A DNA stretch of 64,000 nt from Solirubrobacter deserti (lineage in GTDB: Bacteria > Actinomycetota > Thermoleophilia > Solirubrobacterales > Solirubrobacteraceae): NCBI RefSeq assembly GCF_027587175.1, contig NZ_JAPCID010000007.1, positions 62,001-126,000 of the forward strand, given 5' to 3'. Shown here in pieces: positions 1 to 10,024 of the stretch. Below the pieces are notes generated by a model. It was not told the DNA's origin, did not search any database, and was given only the letters and a program-made list of their open reading frames with translations. Every line of letters starts with the position of its first letter. Position 1 is the stretch's first letter. Position numbers and translations under genes: made by a program.

Positions 1-1
1 C

Positions 2-1246
<1,245 letters not shown>

Positions 1247-1262
1247 GTGCGGGCACCCGCAC
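1247..1262. terminator. Hairpin just after acs
   Basis: GTGCGGG and CCCGCAC form a perfect 7-bp stem with a 2-nt loop immediately after the acs stop codon. There is no T-tract, so it is only a possible terminator. Confidence 0.3.
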
Positions 1263-1334
1263 CCGAGAACTTCAGGGATAGGTTCGGGGCCGGGTGCCGA
1301 TGTCACGGCGCCCGGCGGCGCCGATGATGGCGCC

Positions 1335-1829
1335 ATGAACCGACTCTTCCTCAGCCTGCTGGCTGCGCTGATCCTCACCCTGGCCGGGGCGGGCACCGCC
1401 TCGGCCGCCAACGCCCCGATGGGGCTCGTCATCGACGGCGGTGGCTGGTTCTCGGTCACCGACGAGGACGTCTGGAGCAAGGAATCCAAGACGTGGAGCC
1501 TCGGCGGCATCACCGTCGGCGTCCTCGGGTCCGGCAACAGCACCTTCAACTACAAGTACTCGCGCTGCTACGGCGGTGAAGTGCGCGCCGAGCTCATCAT
1601 CACCGGGTATCGCTGGAAGACGTCCACCGAGGCGACGGTCACCGCCCACATCGACCTGTACGAGGGGGCGAGCTGCGCGACGACCGACTTCGACGGCCAG
1701 TCCGAGCTGTACACGTTCAACATCAAGATGGGCCAGACGATCGGCGTGTACCTGAACGCGATCAACGACCACGAGGACGCCGCCGACGGTGGGCACACGC
1801 TGTTCCGGCTGCGGGCGGTGCCCGCGTAG
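1335..1829 (+). CDS. Secreted protein of unknown function, paralogue 1 of 3
   Basis: 164 residues. The N-terminus is a typical Sec signal peptide (MNR, then a Leu/Ala-rich core, cleavage near GTASA-A), so the protein is probably exported. The mature part has two cysteines, one in a YSRC context and one in LYEGASC. The same layout (signal peptide, S-x-C mid-protein, YEG-x-x-C motif) recurs at 7918-8436 and 9416-9955, so these three form a local paralogous family. The two cysteines may form a disulfide. I do not recognise a named domain. Confidence 0.8.
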   Translation: MNRLFLSLLAALILTLAGAGTASAANAPMGLVIDGGGWFSVTDEDVWSKESKTWSLGGITVGVLGSGNSTFNYKYSRCYGGEVRAELIITGYRWKTSTEATVTAHIDLYEGASCATTDFDGQSELYTFNIKMGQTIGVYLNAINDHEDAADGGHTLFRLRAVPA

Positions 1830-1958
1830 GGGGAATCCGTCCGTCGTGGTGGCGCGACCGTTCGTCGCGCCACAACCACCGTCCGTCGATTGCGCGTTTC
1901 GATACTTGCGCGGTCGCGCAAGGCTCCTCCAAATCGCTGCAAGGAGGAGAGAGACGCG

Positions 1959-2309
1959 ATGCCGGACTGGGAACGCATCGAGCGCTCGGACGAGTTCAGA
2001 GAGCTCGTCAAGCGCCGGAAGAGCTTCGTCGTACCCGCGACGATCTTCTTCCTCGCGTACTACATGGGCTTCATCCTGCTCGCGGGGTACGCGAGCGACT
2101 TCATGGGCGAGTCGGTCTACCAGGGGCTGACCGTCGGCTACTGCCTCGCGCTGACCCAGTTCCTGATGGTCTTCGTGCTGGGCATCTGGTACCTGCGCAA
2201 GTCCGAGAACGAGTTCGACCCGCTCGCGGACAAGGTCGTCGAGGCGGCCGCGGAGGCCGAGGACGCGCGCTTCGTGCGTAAGGACGAGGGAACCGGGGTG
2301 AAGGCCTGA
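1959..2309 (+). CDS. DUF485 family small membrane protein, symporter partner
   Basis: 116 residues with two hydrophobic helices (about residues 25-48 and 62-85) and a charged tail. DUF485 proteins are commonly encoded directly before acetate-type sodium:solute symporters, as here. A strong Shine-Dalgarno AAGGAGGAG lies about 11-19 nt before the chosen ATG, and the stop codon overlaps the ATG of the symporter gene (TGATG), so the two are translationally coupled. It is presumably an accessory subunit or stability factor for that transporter, which is inference from gene order. Confidence 0.85.
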   Translation: MPDWERIERSDEFRELVKRRKSFVVPATIFFLAYYMGFILLAGYASDFMGESVYQGLTVGYCLALTQFLMVFVLGIWYLRKSENEFDPLADKVVEAAAEAEDARFVRKDEGTGVKA

Positions 2310-3910
2310 TGGTGTCCCTCTTCGCTGAGGTCAACGTCGAAGCGCTGGTGATGGCGGCGATCATCCTCGCCATCACGCTCGGCATCACGTTCTGGGCGTC
2401 CAAGAAGGCGTCCAGCGCGGTCGGCTTCTACGCTGCCGGCCGGCAGATCACCGGCCGCCAGAACGGGCTCGCGATCTCGGGCGACTACCTGTCGGCCGCG
2501 TCGTTCCTGGGCATCGCCGGCCTGATCTTCCTGTACGGCTTCGACGGGTTCCTGTACTCGATCGGCTTCCTCGTCGCGTTCCTCACGGTCATGTTCCTGC
2601 TGGCCGAGCGGATGCGCAACGCGGGCAAGTACACGATCGCCGACGTGCTGTCGTTCCGCCTGAACGAGACCCCGGCGCGCGCCGCCGCCGCGCTCGGCAC
2701 GTTCGCGGTCGTCACCTTCTACCTGATCGCGCAGATGGTCGGCGCGGGCGTGCTGATCGAGAAGCTCGTCGGCATCAACTTCTCGCTCGCGGTGATCCTG
2801 ACCGGCGTCTTCATGCTCTGCTACGTGATCTTCGGCGGCATGGTCGCCACCACGTGGGTGCAGATCGTCAAGGCCGTCCTGCTGATGGCGGGCATCTTCA
2901 TGATGTCGGTGTTCGTGCTCGCGAAGGTCGGCTTCAACCCGGTGGAGCTGTTCAACCGCGCGGACGCGAACAAGGGGCCGGACTCGACCTTCTCGCTGGC
3001 GCCCGGCACCTACCTGCCGAAGCCGCTGGACACCGTGTCCCTGGGCCTCGCGCTCGTGCTCGGCACCGCCGGCCTGCCGCACATCCTGATGCGGTTCTTC
3101 ACCGTGCCCAACGCCAAGGCCGCGCGCTCGTCCGTGGTCTGGGCGATGTTCATCATCGGCTTCTTCTACCTGCTGACGACGTTCATCGGCTTCGGCGCGC
3201 GCGCCTTCCTGGGCGAGGGCGGCGTGGAGGCCGCGGGCACCGGCGGCAACCTCGCGGCCCCGATCCTGGCCGAGTTCCTCGGCGGCGGCGAGGGCACGTT
3301 CGGCGGCTCACTGTTCCTCGCGTTCATCGCCGGCGTCGCGTTCGCGACGATCCTCGCGGTGGTCGCGGGCCTCGTGCTCAGCGCCTCGGCGGCGTTCAGC
3401 CACGACATCTGGTCCTCGATCGTCCGCAAGGGCAAGGACTCCGAGCACGAAGAGGTGCTCGTGGCGCGGATCGCCGCGTTCGCCATCGGCGTGATCGCGA
3501 TCATCATCGCCGTCATCGGCGGCTCCGGCCTGAACGTCTCGTTCATGGTGGGTCTGGCGTTCGCGGTGGCCGCGAGCGCGAACTTCCCGGCGCTGCTGCT
3601 CGCGCTGAGCTGGCGGCGCTTCAACACGACGGGCGCGATCGTGGGCGTGGTGACGGGCGTGGTCAGCTCGATCTTCCTCGTCATCGTGAGCCCCAAGGTG
3701 TGGCCCGGCGCGGACACCGTCACGGGCTCGCCGATCGGCTGGACGCTCAACAACCCGGGCATCATCTCGATCCCGCTCGGGTTCCTCGGCTGCTTCCTCG
3801 GCACGATCCTCAGCAGCGGCAAGCCGTCCGAGCACAGCAGCTACGACGAGCTGTTCGTGCGCGCGGAGACGGGCCTGGGCTCCGAGCGAGCCTTGGAGAA
3901 GGTCGCCTAA
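2309..3910 (+). CDS. Cation/acetate symporter, SSS family (ActP/MctC-like)
   Basis: 533 residues with about 13 predicted membrane helices. It belongs to the sodium:solute symporter family, which couples inward sodium or proton flow to uptake of acetate or other short monocarboxylates. The N-terminal AGRQITGRQNGLAISGDYLS segment and the GLPHILMRFFTVP motif are typical of the ActP/MctC branch. It overlaps the DUF485 gene and lies downstream of acs, which supports acetate as substrate. It faces a second symporter gene, with only 11 bp between the two stop codons. Confidence 0.92.
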   Translation: MVSLFAEVNVEALVMAAIILAITLGITFWASKKASSAVGFYAAGRQITGRQNGLAISGDYLSAASFLGIAGLIFLYGFDGFLYSIGFLVAFLTVMFLLAERMRNAGKYTIADVLSFRLNETPARAAAALGTFAVVTFYLIAQMVGAGVLIEKLVGINFSLAVILTGVFMLCYVIFGGMVATTWVQIVKAVLLMAGIFMMSVFVLAKVGFNPVELFNRADANKGPDSTFSLAPGTYLPKPLDTVSLGLALVLGTAGLPHILMRFFTVPNAKAARSSVVWAMFIIGFFYLLTTFIGFGARAFLGEGGVEAAGTGGNLAAPILAEFLGGGEGTFGGSLFLAFIAGVAFATILAVVAGLVLSASAAFSHDIWSSIVRKGKDSEHEEVLVARIAAFAIGVIAIIIAVIGGSGLNVSFMVGLAFAVAASANFPALLLALSWRRFNTTGAIVGVVTGVVSSIFLVIVSPKVWPGADTVTGSPIGWTLNNPGIISIPLGFLGCFLGTILSSGKPSEHSSYDELFVRAETGLGSERALEKVA

Positions 3911-3921
3911 CAGGCATAGGG

Positions 3922-5553
3922 TCAGGGGGACACCGGCTCCGGAACGTGCAGCGCCGCCATCACGGCGCTCACGTTCTGGGGCGGCCTGCGCAGCGAGATC
4001 ACGATCATCGCCGCGAACGCGATCGGCACGGAGACGGCCGCGGGCTGGGTGAGGATGGCGCCCGCGGCCGTTTCCTGCGACACGTCGCCGATCAGCCCTG
4101 CGGCGATCATGCCGGTCGCGACCGTCGCGCCGGCGAGCATGCCCGCCGCGGCGCCGGACGCCGTCAGGCGCGGCCACCAGACGCCGAGCAGCAGCAGCGG
4201 GCAGAACGTGCTCGCCGCGAGCGCGAAGGCCCAGCCGACGAGCACGCTGATGTCCACGTTCGGCGTGGCGAGCGCGAGCAGCGCGGGCGGCAGCATGCCG
4301 ACCACGCTGACGATGCGAAAGCGCGTGCGTCGCTTGCGCGCCTTCCCGGGCACGACGTCGTGGGAGACCGTGCCGGCGATGCTCACCAGCAGGCCGGAGG
4401 CGGTGCTCATGAACGCCGCGAATGCGCCGGCGGCGACGATCGCGGCCAGGATGTCGCCCATCGGGCCGGGCCACGCGGCGGCCGGGACGCGCAGGACCAC
4501 GGAGTCGGTGTCGCCGGTGACGTAGAGCTCGGGCGTGAACGCGCGGCCGAGCAGGCCGTAGACGGCGGGGAACAGGTAGAAGACGCCGAGCAGGCCGAGC
4601 ACGCGCACCGTGGTCCGGCGCGCGGCGCTCCCGTCCGGGTTGGTGTAGAAGCGGACGAGGATGTGCGGTAGCCCCATCGTGCCCAGGAAGGTGGCGAGCA
4701 GCAGGCTGTAGATGAGGATCGGCGAGCCGCGGCCGGACTCCGCGACGGGGCGCGACCACTCGTCGCCGGTCTGGGCGTCGATGCCCTCGGCCACGGGGAA
4801 CGCGTCGCCGCGCGCCAGCTCCACACGGCTCACGACCCGCGTCTCGCCGGTGTCGGGGAACGTGACGGGCCGCGGCGCGTCGAGCTCGATCACCATGGCG
4901 CGGTCCGCGCGGGGGATCTCCTCGCCGAACAGCGCCGCGCGAGCGGGGAGGCCGCCGAGGTGGATCAGCAGCAGCAGCGCCGGGAACGCGATCGCGAACA
5001 CCTTCACCCAGTACTGGAAGGCCTGCACGTAGGTGACGCCGCGCATGCCGCCGAGGCTGACGTTGAGCGCGACGATCAGGCTCACGAGCGCGACGCCGAC
5101 CCAGTACGGCGCGTCGGTGATGGCGCGCAGCGTCACCCCCGCGCCCTTGAGCTGCGGCACCAGGTAGCAGCCGCTGATCAGCAGCACGATGCCGGCGGCG
5201 AGCAGGCGCATGTACGGCGCGGGCAGGCGGGCCTCGGCGAAGTCGGGGATCGTGTAGGAGCCGAACCGCCGCAGCGGCGCGGCCACGAACAGCAGCAGCG
5301 TCAGGTAGCCCGCGGTGAAGCCGACCGGGAGCCACAACGCGCTGGCTCCGAACTTCAGCATCAGCCCGGAGACGCCCAGGAAGCTCGCCGCGCTCAGGTA
5401 CTCGCCGGAAATCGCGGCCGCGTTCCACCACGGCGAGACGGCGCGCGACGCGACGAACAGGTCCGACGTGGTGCGGGCGAGCTTGACGCCGTAGGTGCCG
5501 ATGCCGAGCGCTGCGCCCGTCACCGCGATCACGGCGATGATCGAGAGCGTCAT
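3922..5553 (-). CDS. Second sodium:solute symporter (ActP-like) with soluble insertion
   Basis: 543 residues, SSS family, with the same GLPHILVRFYTNP core motif and SGEYLSAASFLG N-terminal motif as the neighbouring symporter. It differs by a hydrophilic insert at about residues 205-278 between membrane helices. The start overlaps the stop of the upstream small membrane gene (ATGA). The LytTR regulator and LytS-like kinase genes lie just upstream on the same strand, so this is likely the transporter they regulate. Substrate is probably acetate, pyruvate or a related acid, but the sequence does not decide this. Confidence 0.9.
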   Translation of the reverse strand: MTLSIIAVIAVTGAALGIGTYGVKLARTTSDLFVASRAVSPWWNAAAISGEYLSAASFLGVSGLMLKFGASALWLPVGFTAGYLTLLLFVAAPLRRFGSYTIPDFAEARLPAPYMRLLAAGIVLLISGCYLVPQLKGAGVTLRAITDAPYWVGVALVSLIVALNVSLGGMRGVTYVQAFQYWVKVFAIAFPALLLLIHLGGLPARAALFGEEIPRADRAMVIELDAPRPVTFPDTGETRVVSRVELARGDAFPVAEGIDAQTGDEWSRPVAESGRGSPILIYSLLLATFLGTMGLPHILVRFYTNPDGSAARRTTVRVLGLLGVFYLFPAVYGLLGRAFTPELYVTGDTDSVVLRVPAAAWPGPMGDILAAIVAAGAFAAFMSTASGLLVSIAGTVSHDVVPGKARKRRTRFRIVSVVGMLPPALLALATPNVDISVLVGWAFALAASTFCPLLLLGVWWPRLTASGAAAGMLAGATVATGMIAAGLIGDVSQETAAGAILTQPAAVSVPIAFAAMIVISLRRPPQNVSAVMAALHVPEPVSP

Positions 5554-5855
5554 TCGACGAGGTCGCGGAACGCTTCGTCGAGCCCGTCGGCGCGACGCTG
5601 TTCGAGCCAGCCGATGAAGAAGAACAGTGGGAACGGCGGGACGACCACGAGCCAGATCGGCACCGGGACGCCGAGCACCTGGGTGTCGTGCAGGCCGGGC
5701 AGCAGGTAGAGGATCAGCGGCAGCGCGCCGATCGCACCGCCGAACGCGACGAGGCTCAGAAGCGCGAGCCGCAGCTGCTCGCGGCGCAGGCGGCGCAGAT
5801 AGACCGCGGCGTGGGCGGTCGCCTCGGAGAGGTCTTCGGAGGGGAGCCGGCTCAC
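5550..5855 (-). CDS. Small two-helix membrane protein, symporter partner
   Basis: 101 residues with two hydrophobic segments (about residues 30-52 and 64-82) and charged ends. It precedes and overlaps the symporter gene by 4 nt. It occupies the same position as the DUF485 gene at 1959-2309 but differs in sequence, so it is probably a functional analogue: a small accessory subunit. Family name not assigned. Confidence 0.8.
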   Translation of the reverse strand: MSRLPSEDLSEATAHAAVYLRRLRREQLRLALLSLVAFGGAIGALPLILYLLPGLHDTQVLGVPVPIWLVVVPPFPLFFFIGWLEQRRADGLDEAFRDLVE

Positions 5856-5892
5856 AGGACCACCCGTTCCGAGGGATTCCCTGACGGCACGC

Positions 5893-6591
5893 TCACGAGC
5901 GCAACCGCCGGCGCAGCTCGGCCACCTCGCGGCGGGCGATCGGGAGCTCGCCGCCGTCGGCCAGGATCAGCACGGCGGTGCCGTTGAGCTGCGGCCGGAC
6001 CTCGGTCACGCGCGAGAGGTTGACGAGGTAGCGCCGGTGCACGCGGTGAAAGCCGTGCGGCGCCCAGCGACGCTCGATCTCGTTCAGCGTGCCGCGGACG
6101 AGGTGGCGGGCGTCGGCGGTGACGACGCGCACGTAGTCCCCGTGGGCCTGCAGGTAGAGGATGTCCGCGCGCTGGACGAGGCGTGTGCCGCCGCCGGGCG
6201 CGTCGACCGCGAGCGTCTGCGTCGTGTCCTCCGGCTTCGCCTCGATCCGCCCGAGCGCCTCGGCCACGCGCGCCTTGGACACCGGCTTGAGCAGGTAGTC
6301 GAGCGCGCGCAGCTCGAACGCCTCGACCGCAGCGGACTCGTACGCCGAGACGAAGATCAGCGCCGGCGGCGCCGCGAAGCGCCGCAGCACGCGGGCGAGC
6401 TCGACGCCGTCGAGTCCCGGCATGCGCACGTCGAGGAAGACGGCGTCGTAGTGCTCGCCGCCGGCGAGCGCGTGCAGCGCCTCCTCACCGGACTCGGCCG
6501 TGTCCACCTCGGAGACCGACGGCTGCGCGCGCAGGACGCGGGCGAGGTCGTCGAGCGCGGGCCGCTCGTCGTCGACGGCCAGGATCTTCAC
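5893..6591 (-). CDS. LytTR family response regulator
   Basis: 232 residues. The receiver domain covers residues 1-120: acidic pair D7/D8, phosphorylatable D54 in VFLDVRMPG, and conserved K in DYLLKPVSK. A LytTR DNA-binding domain follows, with the ILYLQAHGDYVRV and HRRYLVNL motifs. It would be phosphorylated by the kinase encoded upstream and activate promoters nearby. In known LytS/LytTR pairs the target is often a pyruvate or acetate transporter; the symporter downstream fits. Confidence 0.93.
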   Translation of the reverse strand: MKILAVDDERPALDDLARVLRAQPSVSEVDTAESGEEALHALAGGEHYDAVFLDVRMPGLDGVELARVLRRFAAPPALIFVSAYESAAVEAFELRALDYLLKPVSKARVAEALGRIEAKPEDTTQTLAVDAPGGGTRLVQRADILYLQAHGDYVRVVTADARHLVRGTLNEIERRWAPHGFHRVHRRYLVNLSRVTEVRPQLNGTAVLILADGGELPIARREVAELRRRLRS

Positions 6592-6634
6592 GGGCCGCCC
6601 GCCTCCGGCGGCCCCGCGGCTTCGCCGCGCGCCG

Positions 6635-7813
6635 TCACGCCGCGCGCACCCCGGCGCGGAACTTCGGCACGAGCATCTTCACGACGGTCCCCTGTCCGGG
6701 CGTCGACTCCACCTCCAGACCGTACTCGGGCCCGAACGTCGACTGCAGCCGCGCGTGCACGTTCGCGAGCCCGATCCCGCCCGCGCGGCCGTGCAGCGCG
6801 GCGTCCGCCGCCTCGGCGTCCATGCCGGCGCCGCCGTCGCGGACGGTCAGCTCCACGTCGGTGTCGAGGTCCGCGCCGAGGATCTCCACGCGGCACGGTC
6901 CGACCGCCTTCTCCACGCCGTGCCGGACCGCGTTCTCCACCAAGGGCTGCATGCTCAGCACGGGCACGACCGCGGTGAGCACCTCGGGCGCGACCGACAC
7001 GCGCACGTCCAGCCGGTCGCCGAAGCGCGCCTGCTCGAGCCGCAGGTACTTCTCGACGTAGTGCAGCTCGTCGGCCAGCGTCACGTAGGAGCGGTTGCCG
7101 CGGAACGCGTAGCGCGTGAACTCCGCGAACTCGGTCAGCAGCTCGCGCGCCTCCTCCGGCTTGGTGTGGATGCTGTTCGCCACGGCCGCGAGCGCGTTGT
7201 AGATGAAGTGCGGCGAGATCTGCGCGCGCAGCGCCCGCAGCTCGGCCTGCGCGAGCCGCTCCTCCTGCTCGGCCAGCACGGACAGCTCGACCTGCGCGGA
7301 CACGAGTGCCGCGACCTCGCTCACCACCCGCGTGTCCTCCGGCCGCAGCCGCCGCTCCGGCCCGTAGAACGCCGCCAGCCGGCCGATCCGCTCGCCGCCG
7401 ACCATCAGCGGCGCGACCACCGTGTTCCCGAACGGCGCCGGCCCGCTGTGCACCTCCACCCGGCTCGAGTCCGGCAGCCAATCGAGCGCGTTTCCTAAAG
7501 AGGGACAGTCCCTCTTTAGCGACACATGTCGCGTTTCCGCCGGGAGGCCGTCGGCCGCGAGGACGGTCTCGCCGTCGTCGATCAGCACGCCTGCGGCCTG
7601 GGTGAGCGCGTGCAGGTGGCCGATCGCCTTGCCGGCCGACTCGCGCGTGAGCCCTTTGCGCAGGTGTGGGAGGGTCGCCGCCGCGGCGTGCAGCGCCGCG
7701 CGCACGCCCTCCTCGCCCGGCGCCAGCACCCGTCGCGGCGCGAGCAGCCGGCTGACCGCGAACACCGAGGCGCTGAGCACGACGCCCAGCAGCACGCCCA
7801 GGAGAACGTCCAC
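6635..7813 (-). CDS. LytS-type sensor histidine kinase
   Basis: 392 residues: one N-terminal membrane helix (about 3-24), a GAF-like sensory region (about 35-180), then a His_kinase (PF06580-type) domain with the phospho-acceptor in ISPHFIYNAL, and an ATPase domain with LVENAVRHG and GIGLANVHARL. The regulator gene starts 43 bp downstream, so the pair is co-transcribed. A 25-bp perfect palindrome sits inside the sensory region in frame and encodes residues about 98-106, an unusual feature (see the repeat entry). The gene is divergent from a secreted-protein gene, with a 104-bp shared intergenic region. Confidence 0.92.
   Translation of the reverse strand: MDVLLGVLLGVVLSASVFAVSRLLAPRRVLAPGEEGVRAALHAAAATLPHLRKGLTRESAGKAIGHLHALTQAAGVLIDDGETVLAADGLPAETRHVSLKRDCPSLGNALDWLPDSSRVEVHSGPAPFGNTVVAPLMVGGERIGRLAAFYGPERRLRPEDTRVVSEVAALVSAQVELSVLAEQEERLAQAELRALRAQISPHFIYNALAAVANSIHTKPEEARELLTEFAEFTRYAFRGNRSYVTLADELHYVEKYLRLEQARFGDRLDVRVSVAPEVLTAVVPVLSMQPLVENAVRHGVEKAVGPCRVEILGADLDTDVELTVRDGGAGMDAEAADAALHGRAGGIGLANVHARLQSTFGPEYGLEVESTPGQGTVVKMLVPKFRAGVRAA
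7495..7519. repeat. REP-like 25-bp palindrome inside the kinase gene
   Basis: Two 12-bp arms, CTAAAGAGGGAC and GTCCCTCTTTAG, are perfect inverted copies separated by a single A. The arms are much more AT-rich than the surrounding gene. The palindrome keeps the kinase frame open. It looks like a repetitive extragenic palindrome or mini-element inserted into a coding region. No second copy was seen in this window. Confidence 0.7.
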
Positions 7814-7917
7814 GGACGAAAGCTATCCGCACCCGACCCGTGCGGGAGCCCACACCCGCAAAGATCAGGGGGCGATCACCGATGCGCCGCGCATCGCGGG
7901 CCACGAGCATGCGTCCC

Positions 7918-8436
7918 ATGAGAACGACACTTTCCCGGCTGCTCCTGACCGCCCTGACCGTCGCCGCCTTCGCGGGGCTCACGACGTCCGCCTCGGCCGC
8001 GTCGTGGGGCAACGAGCACGCCAAGGTCCGCGCGTACCTCGGCCACATCGGCATCACCGACCACGAGGGCAGCGGCAACCATGAGTACAAGCAGTACAAG
8101 TTCGACGGTCGGGTGTTCGGCAAGCTCTCGCCGACGAGCCTGAGCTTCAAGGCGTCCCCGGCCTACTGCGCCGGCGACGAGGTGCGGGTGCACGTCGTCG
8201 TGACCGGCCAGACCTGGGTCAACGACCGCACCATGAAGGTCACCGCCCAGCTGGTGATGTATGAGGGCGCGAGCTGCAACAGCGACGACCTCGACGGCGT
8301 CAGCGCGCCGATCACGTTCAACATGCAGCCGGGCGACATGGCGACCAAGTACCTGCACGTCGACAACACGGACGAGGGCGGCGACTGGGCCGGCGCCTGG
8401 ATCACGTTCGAGGCGCTCAAGGGCGTCGGGGTCTGA
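7918..8436 (+). CDS. Secreted protein of unknown function, paralogue 2 of 3
   Basis: 172 residues with a Sec signal peptide (MRTTLSRLLLTALTVAAFA, cleavage near ASA-A). The start was chosen because the signal peptide begins here and closely matches that of paralogue 3 (MSTTLSRLLLVALTITAFAG). The mature protein carries the shared C-G-D-E-V-R segment around residue 83 and the MYEGASC motif around residue 121. It is divergent from the sensor kinase gene. Function unknown; the resemblance to the other two copies implies local duplication. Confidence 0.8.
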   Translation: MRTTLSRLLLTALTVAAFAGLTTSASAASWGNEHAKVRAYLGHIGITDHEGSGNHEYKQYKFDGRVFGKLSPTSLSFKASPAYCAGDEVRVHVVVTGQTWVNDRTMKVTAQLVMYEGASCNSDDLDGVSAPITFNMQPGDMATKYLHVDNTDEGGDWAGAWITFEALKGVGV

Positions 8437-8440
8437 GAGC

Positions 8441-9325
8441 ATGCGGCGCGCGATGCGCCGCGCTCCGTGGGTCCTGATCGCGTTCGTCCTGCTCGTCCCC
8501 ACGCGGGCCGACGCCGCCTGTGGCGTCAAGCCCGCGCGGGCCGAGTACGAGACGCCCGAGGTCCAGGTCTACGCGCGCGGCTCCAAGCTCCTCGCCTGCC
8601 ATCGCGCCACGCGGCGTGAGCGGCAGGTCGGGGTGCGTGTCAACGACGGTATGGGCACCGACGAGTCCTCCTACGTCAGCGGGATCGTCGGGCGGCGCTG
8701 GCTGTGGACGACGATGCACGCGTCGTTCGCCGAGTCGCCCGACGTGCGCGAGGACACGCTGACCGACCTGCGGACCGGTGACTCGGTCACGGTCGGCAAC
8801 GAGGAGGCGGACGTGGTCGCGTTGCCGGGCATGCTGGTCTTCGCCTCCGACGAGGGCGTCACCGCGCACTTCAGCGACCGGCGACCCGTCGAGCGGCTGA
8901 GTGCGGAGCCGGCCTCGCACCCCGCGGGAGCCGGAGCGCGGCTGTACTGGACGGAGGGGACGACGGTGGCGCGCACGCGGGTCTTCACGCTGCCCGCGGG
9001 CGATCCGCCGCGGCCACGTCCGCTCGCCCGCACGGTCGGGCGCTGCGCGCCGCGGCGCGGCGCACGGCTGATCCTGCGCGACGGCAACCTGGTGGTGAGC
9101 CGCGCGGCCGGGGCGACGTGGGCGTGCCGCGGCACGAAGCAGCGCCGGGTCTCGGACTCGCCGGAGGTGACCGCGCTGACGCCGCGCCATCTGCTGCACC
9201 CTGGCGGCGTGTTCTCCGTCTCCGACGGCCGGCGGCGGACGCTGGAAGGCGCCGAGCCCGCGACCGACCTCACCACCCGCTACTGGCTCGACGGGGCCGG
9301 CGTGCCGCAGCGCGCGGACTTCTGA
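8441..9325 (+). CDS. Secreted protein of unknown function, possible beta-propeller-like
   Basis: 294 residues, with a signal peptide over about residues 7-28 ending at ADA-ACG. The mature part is rich in beta-type segments of the pattern G-x-R-W-L-W-T and contains cysteines that could pair. No recognised domain or catalytic motif is visible. It starts 5 bp after paralogue 2, so it probably shares its transcript. The repeat-like rhythm of short strands suggests a propeller-type fold, but this is weak inference. Confidence 0.65.
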   Translation: MRRAMRRAPWVLIAFVLLVPTRADAACGVKPARAEYETPEVQVYARGSKLLACHRATRRERQVGVRVNDGMGTDESSYVSGIVGRRWLWTTMHASFAESPDVREDTLTDLRTGDSVTVGNEEADVVALPGMLVFASDEGVTAHFSDRRPVERLSAEPASHPAGAGARLYWTEGTTVARTRVFTLPAGDPPRPRPLARTVGRCAPRRGARLILRDGNLVVSRAAGATWACRGTKQRRVSDSPEVTALTPRHLLHPGGVFSVSDGRRRTLEGAEPATDLTTRYWLDGAGVPQRADF

Positions 9326-9415
9326 GTTCGTCGCGCGGTCGGCGCCCGGGGACAAGGGCACGGATCAGTGAGGTGCCTGATGCCGGCGCCGACGACGGCC
9401 GCGAGCATCGCCGGC

Positions 9416-9955
9416 ATGAGCACGACCCTCTCCCGATTGCTGCTCGTCGCGCTGACCATCACCGCGTTCGCCGGTCTCTCCTCGTCCGCGAACGCGCAGA
9501 CCCCGTGGCAGTTCCCGTACTGGAGCGATGGTGAGACCCTCAAGCTCGTCGCCATGCCCGGCTCGTCGATGAAGATCGTCGACGACGAGTGGGGCGCCGA
9601 CGAGGTCCAGATCCACGACCTCTACGGCACCGTGTTCGGACCCGTCGGCTCCCTCCCGACCTACAAGCTGCAGTCCTTCTCCCGTTGCACGGGCGACGAG
9701 GTCCGCGGCGCCGTCTACTCGACCGTCACCGCGGCGGCGGACCACCAGATCCGGCTCAAGAAGCTGCGGCTCGAGCTCTATGAGGGCCAGAACTGCGCCG
9801 CGCCGATCATGAAGGACTACATCCAGCTGCCCTATTCGATCTGGTTCGACGCCTACGACAGCCACACCGTCACGCTCTACGCCAAGAACTACATGGACGG
9901 CGACGACTCGATCACGCTGACGCTCAAGCTCAAGGCCTATCCCCAGGTGCTCTGA
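9416..9955 (+). CDS. Secreted protein of unknown function, paralogue 3 of 3
   Basis: 179 residues with signal peptide MSTTLSRLLLVALTITAFAG and cleavage near ANA-Q. It shares SRCTGDEVRG and LYEGQNC with the other two copies, both containing the conserved cysteines. It is the most divergent of the three after the second cysteine. The start was set at the ATG that begins the signal peptide, although the frame is open further upstream. Confidence 0.8.
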   Translation: MSTTLSRLLLVALTITAFAGLSSSANAQTPWQFPYWSDGETLKLVAMPGSSMKIVDDEWGADEVQIHDLYGTVFGPVGSLPTYKLQSFSRCTGDEVRGAVYSTVTAAADHQIRLKKLRLELYEGQNCAAPIMKDYIQLPYSIWFDAYDSHTVTLYAKNYMDGDDSITLTLKLKAYPQVL

Positions 9956-10024
9956 GCGGAAGGCGCCGGCCCCACGGTCGGCGCCTATCCTCTTTCTGGC
10001 CGTCGCGAGACCGAGGGAGGAGCC

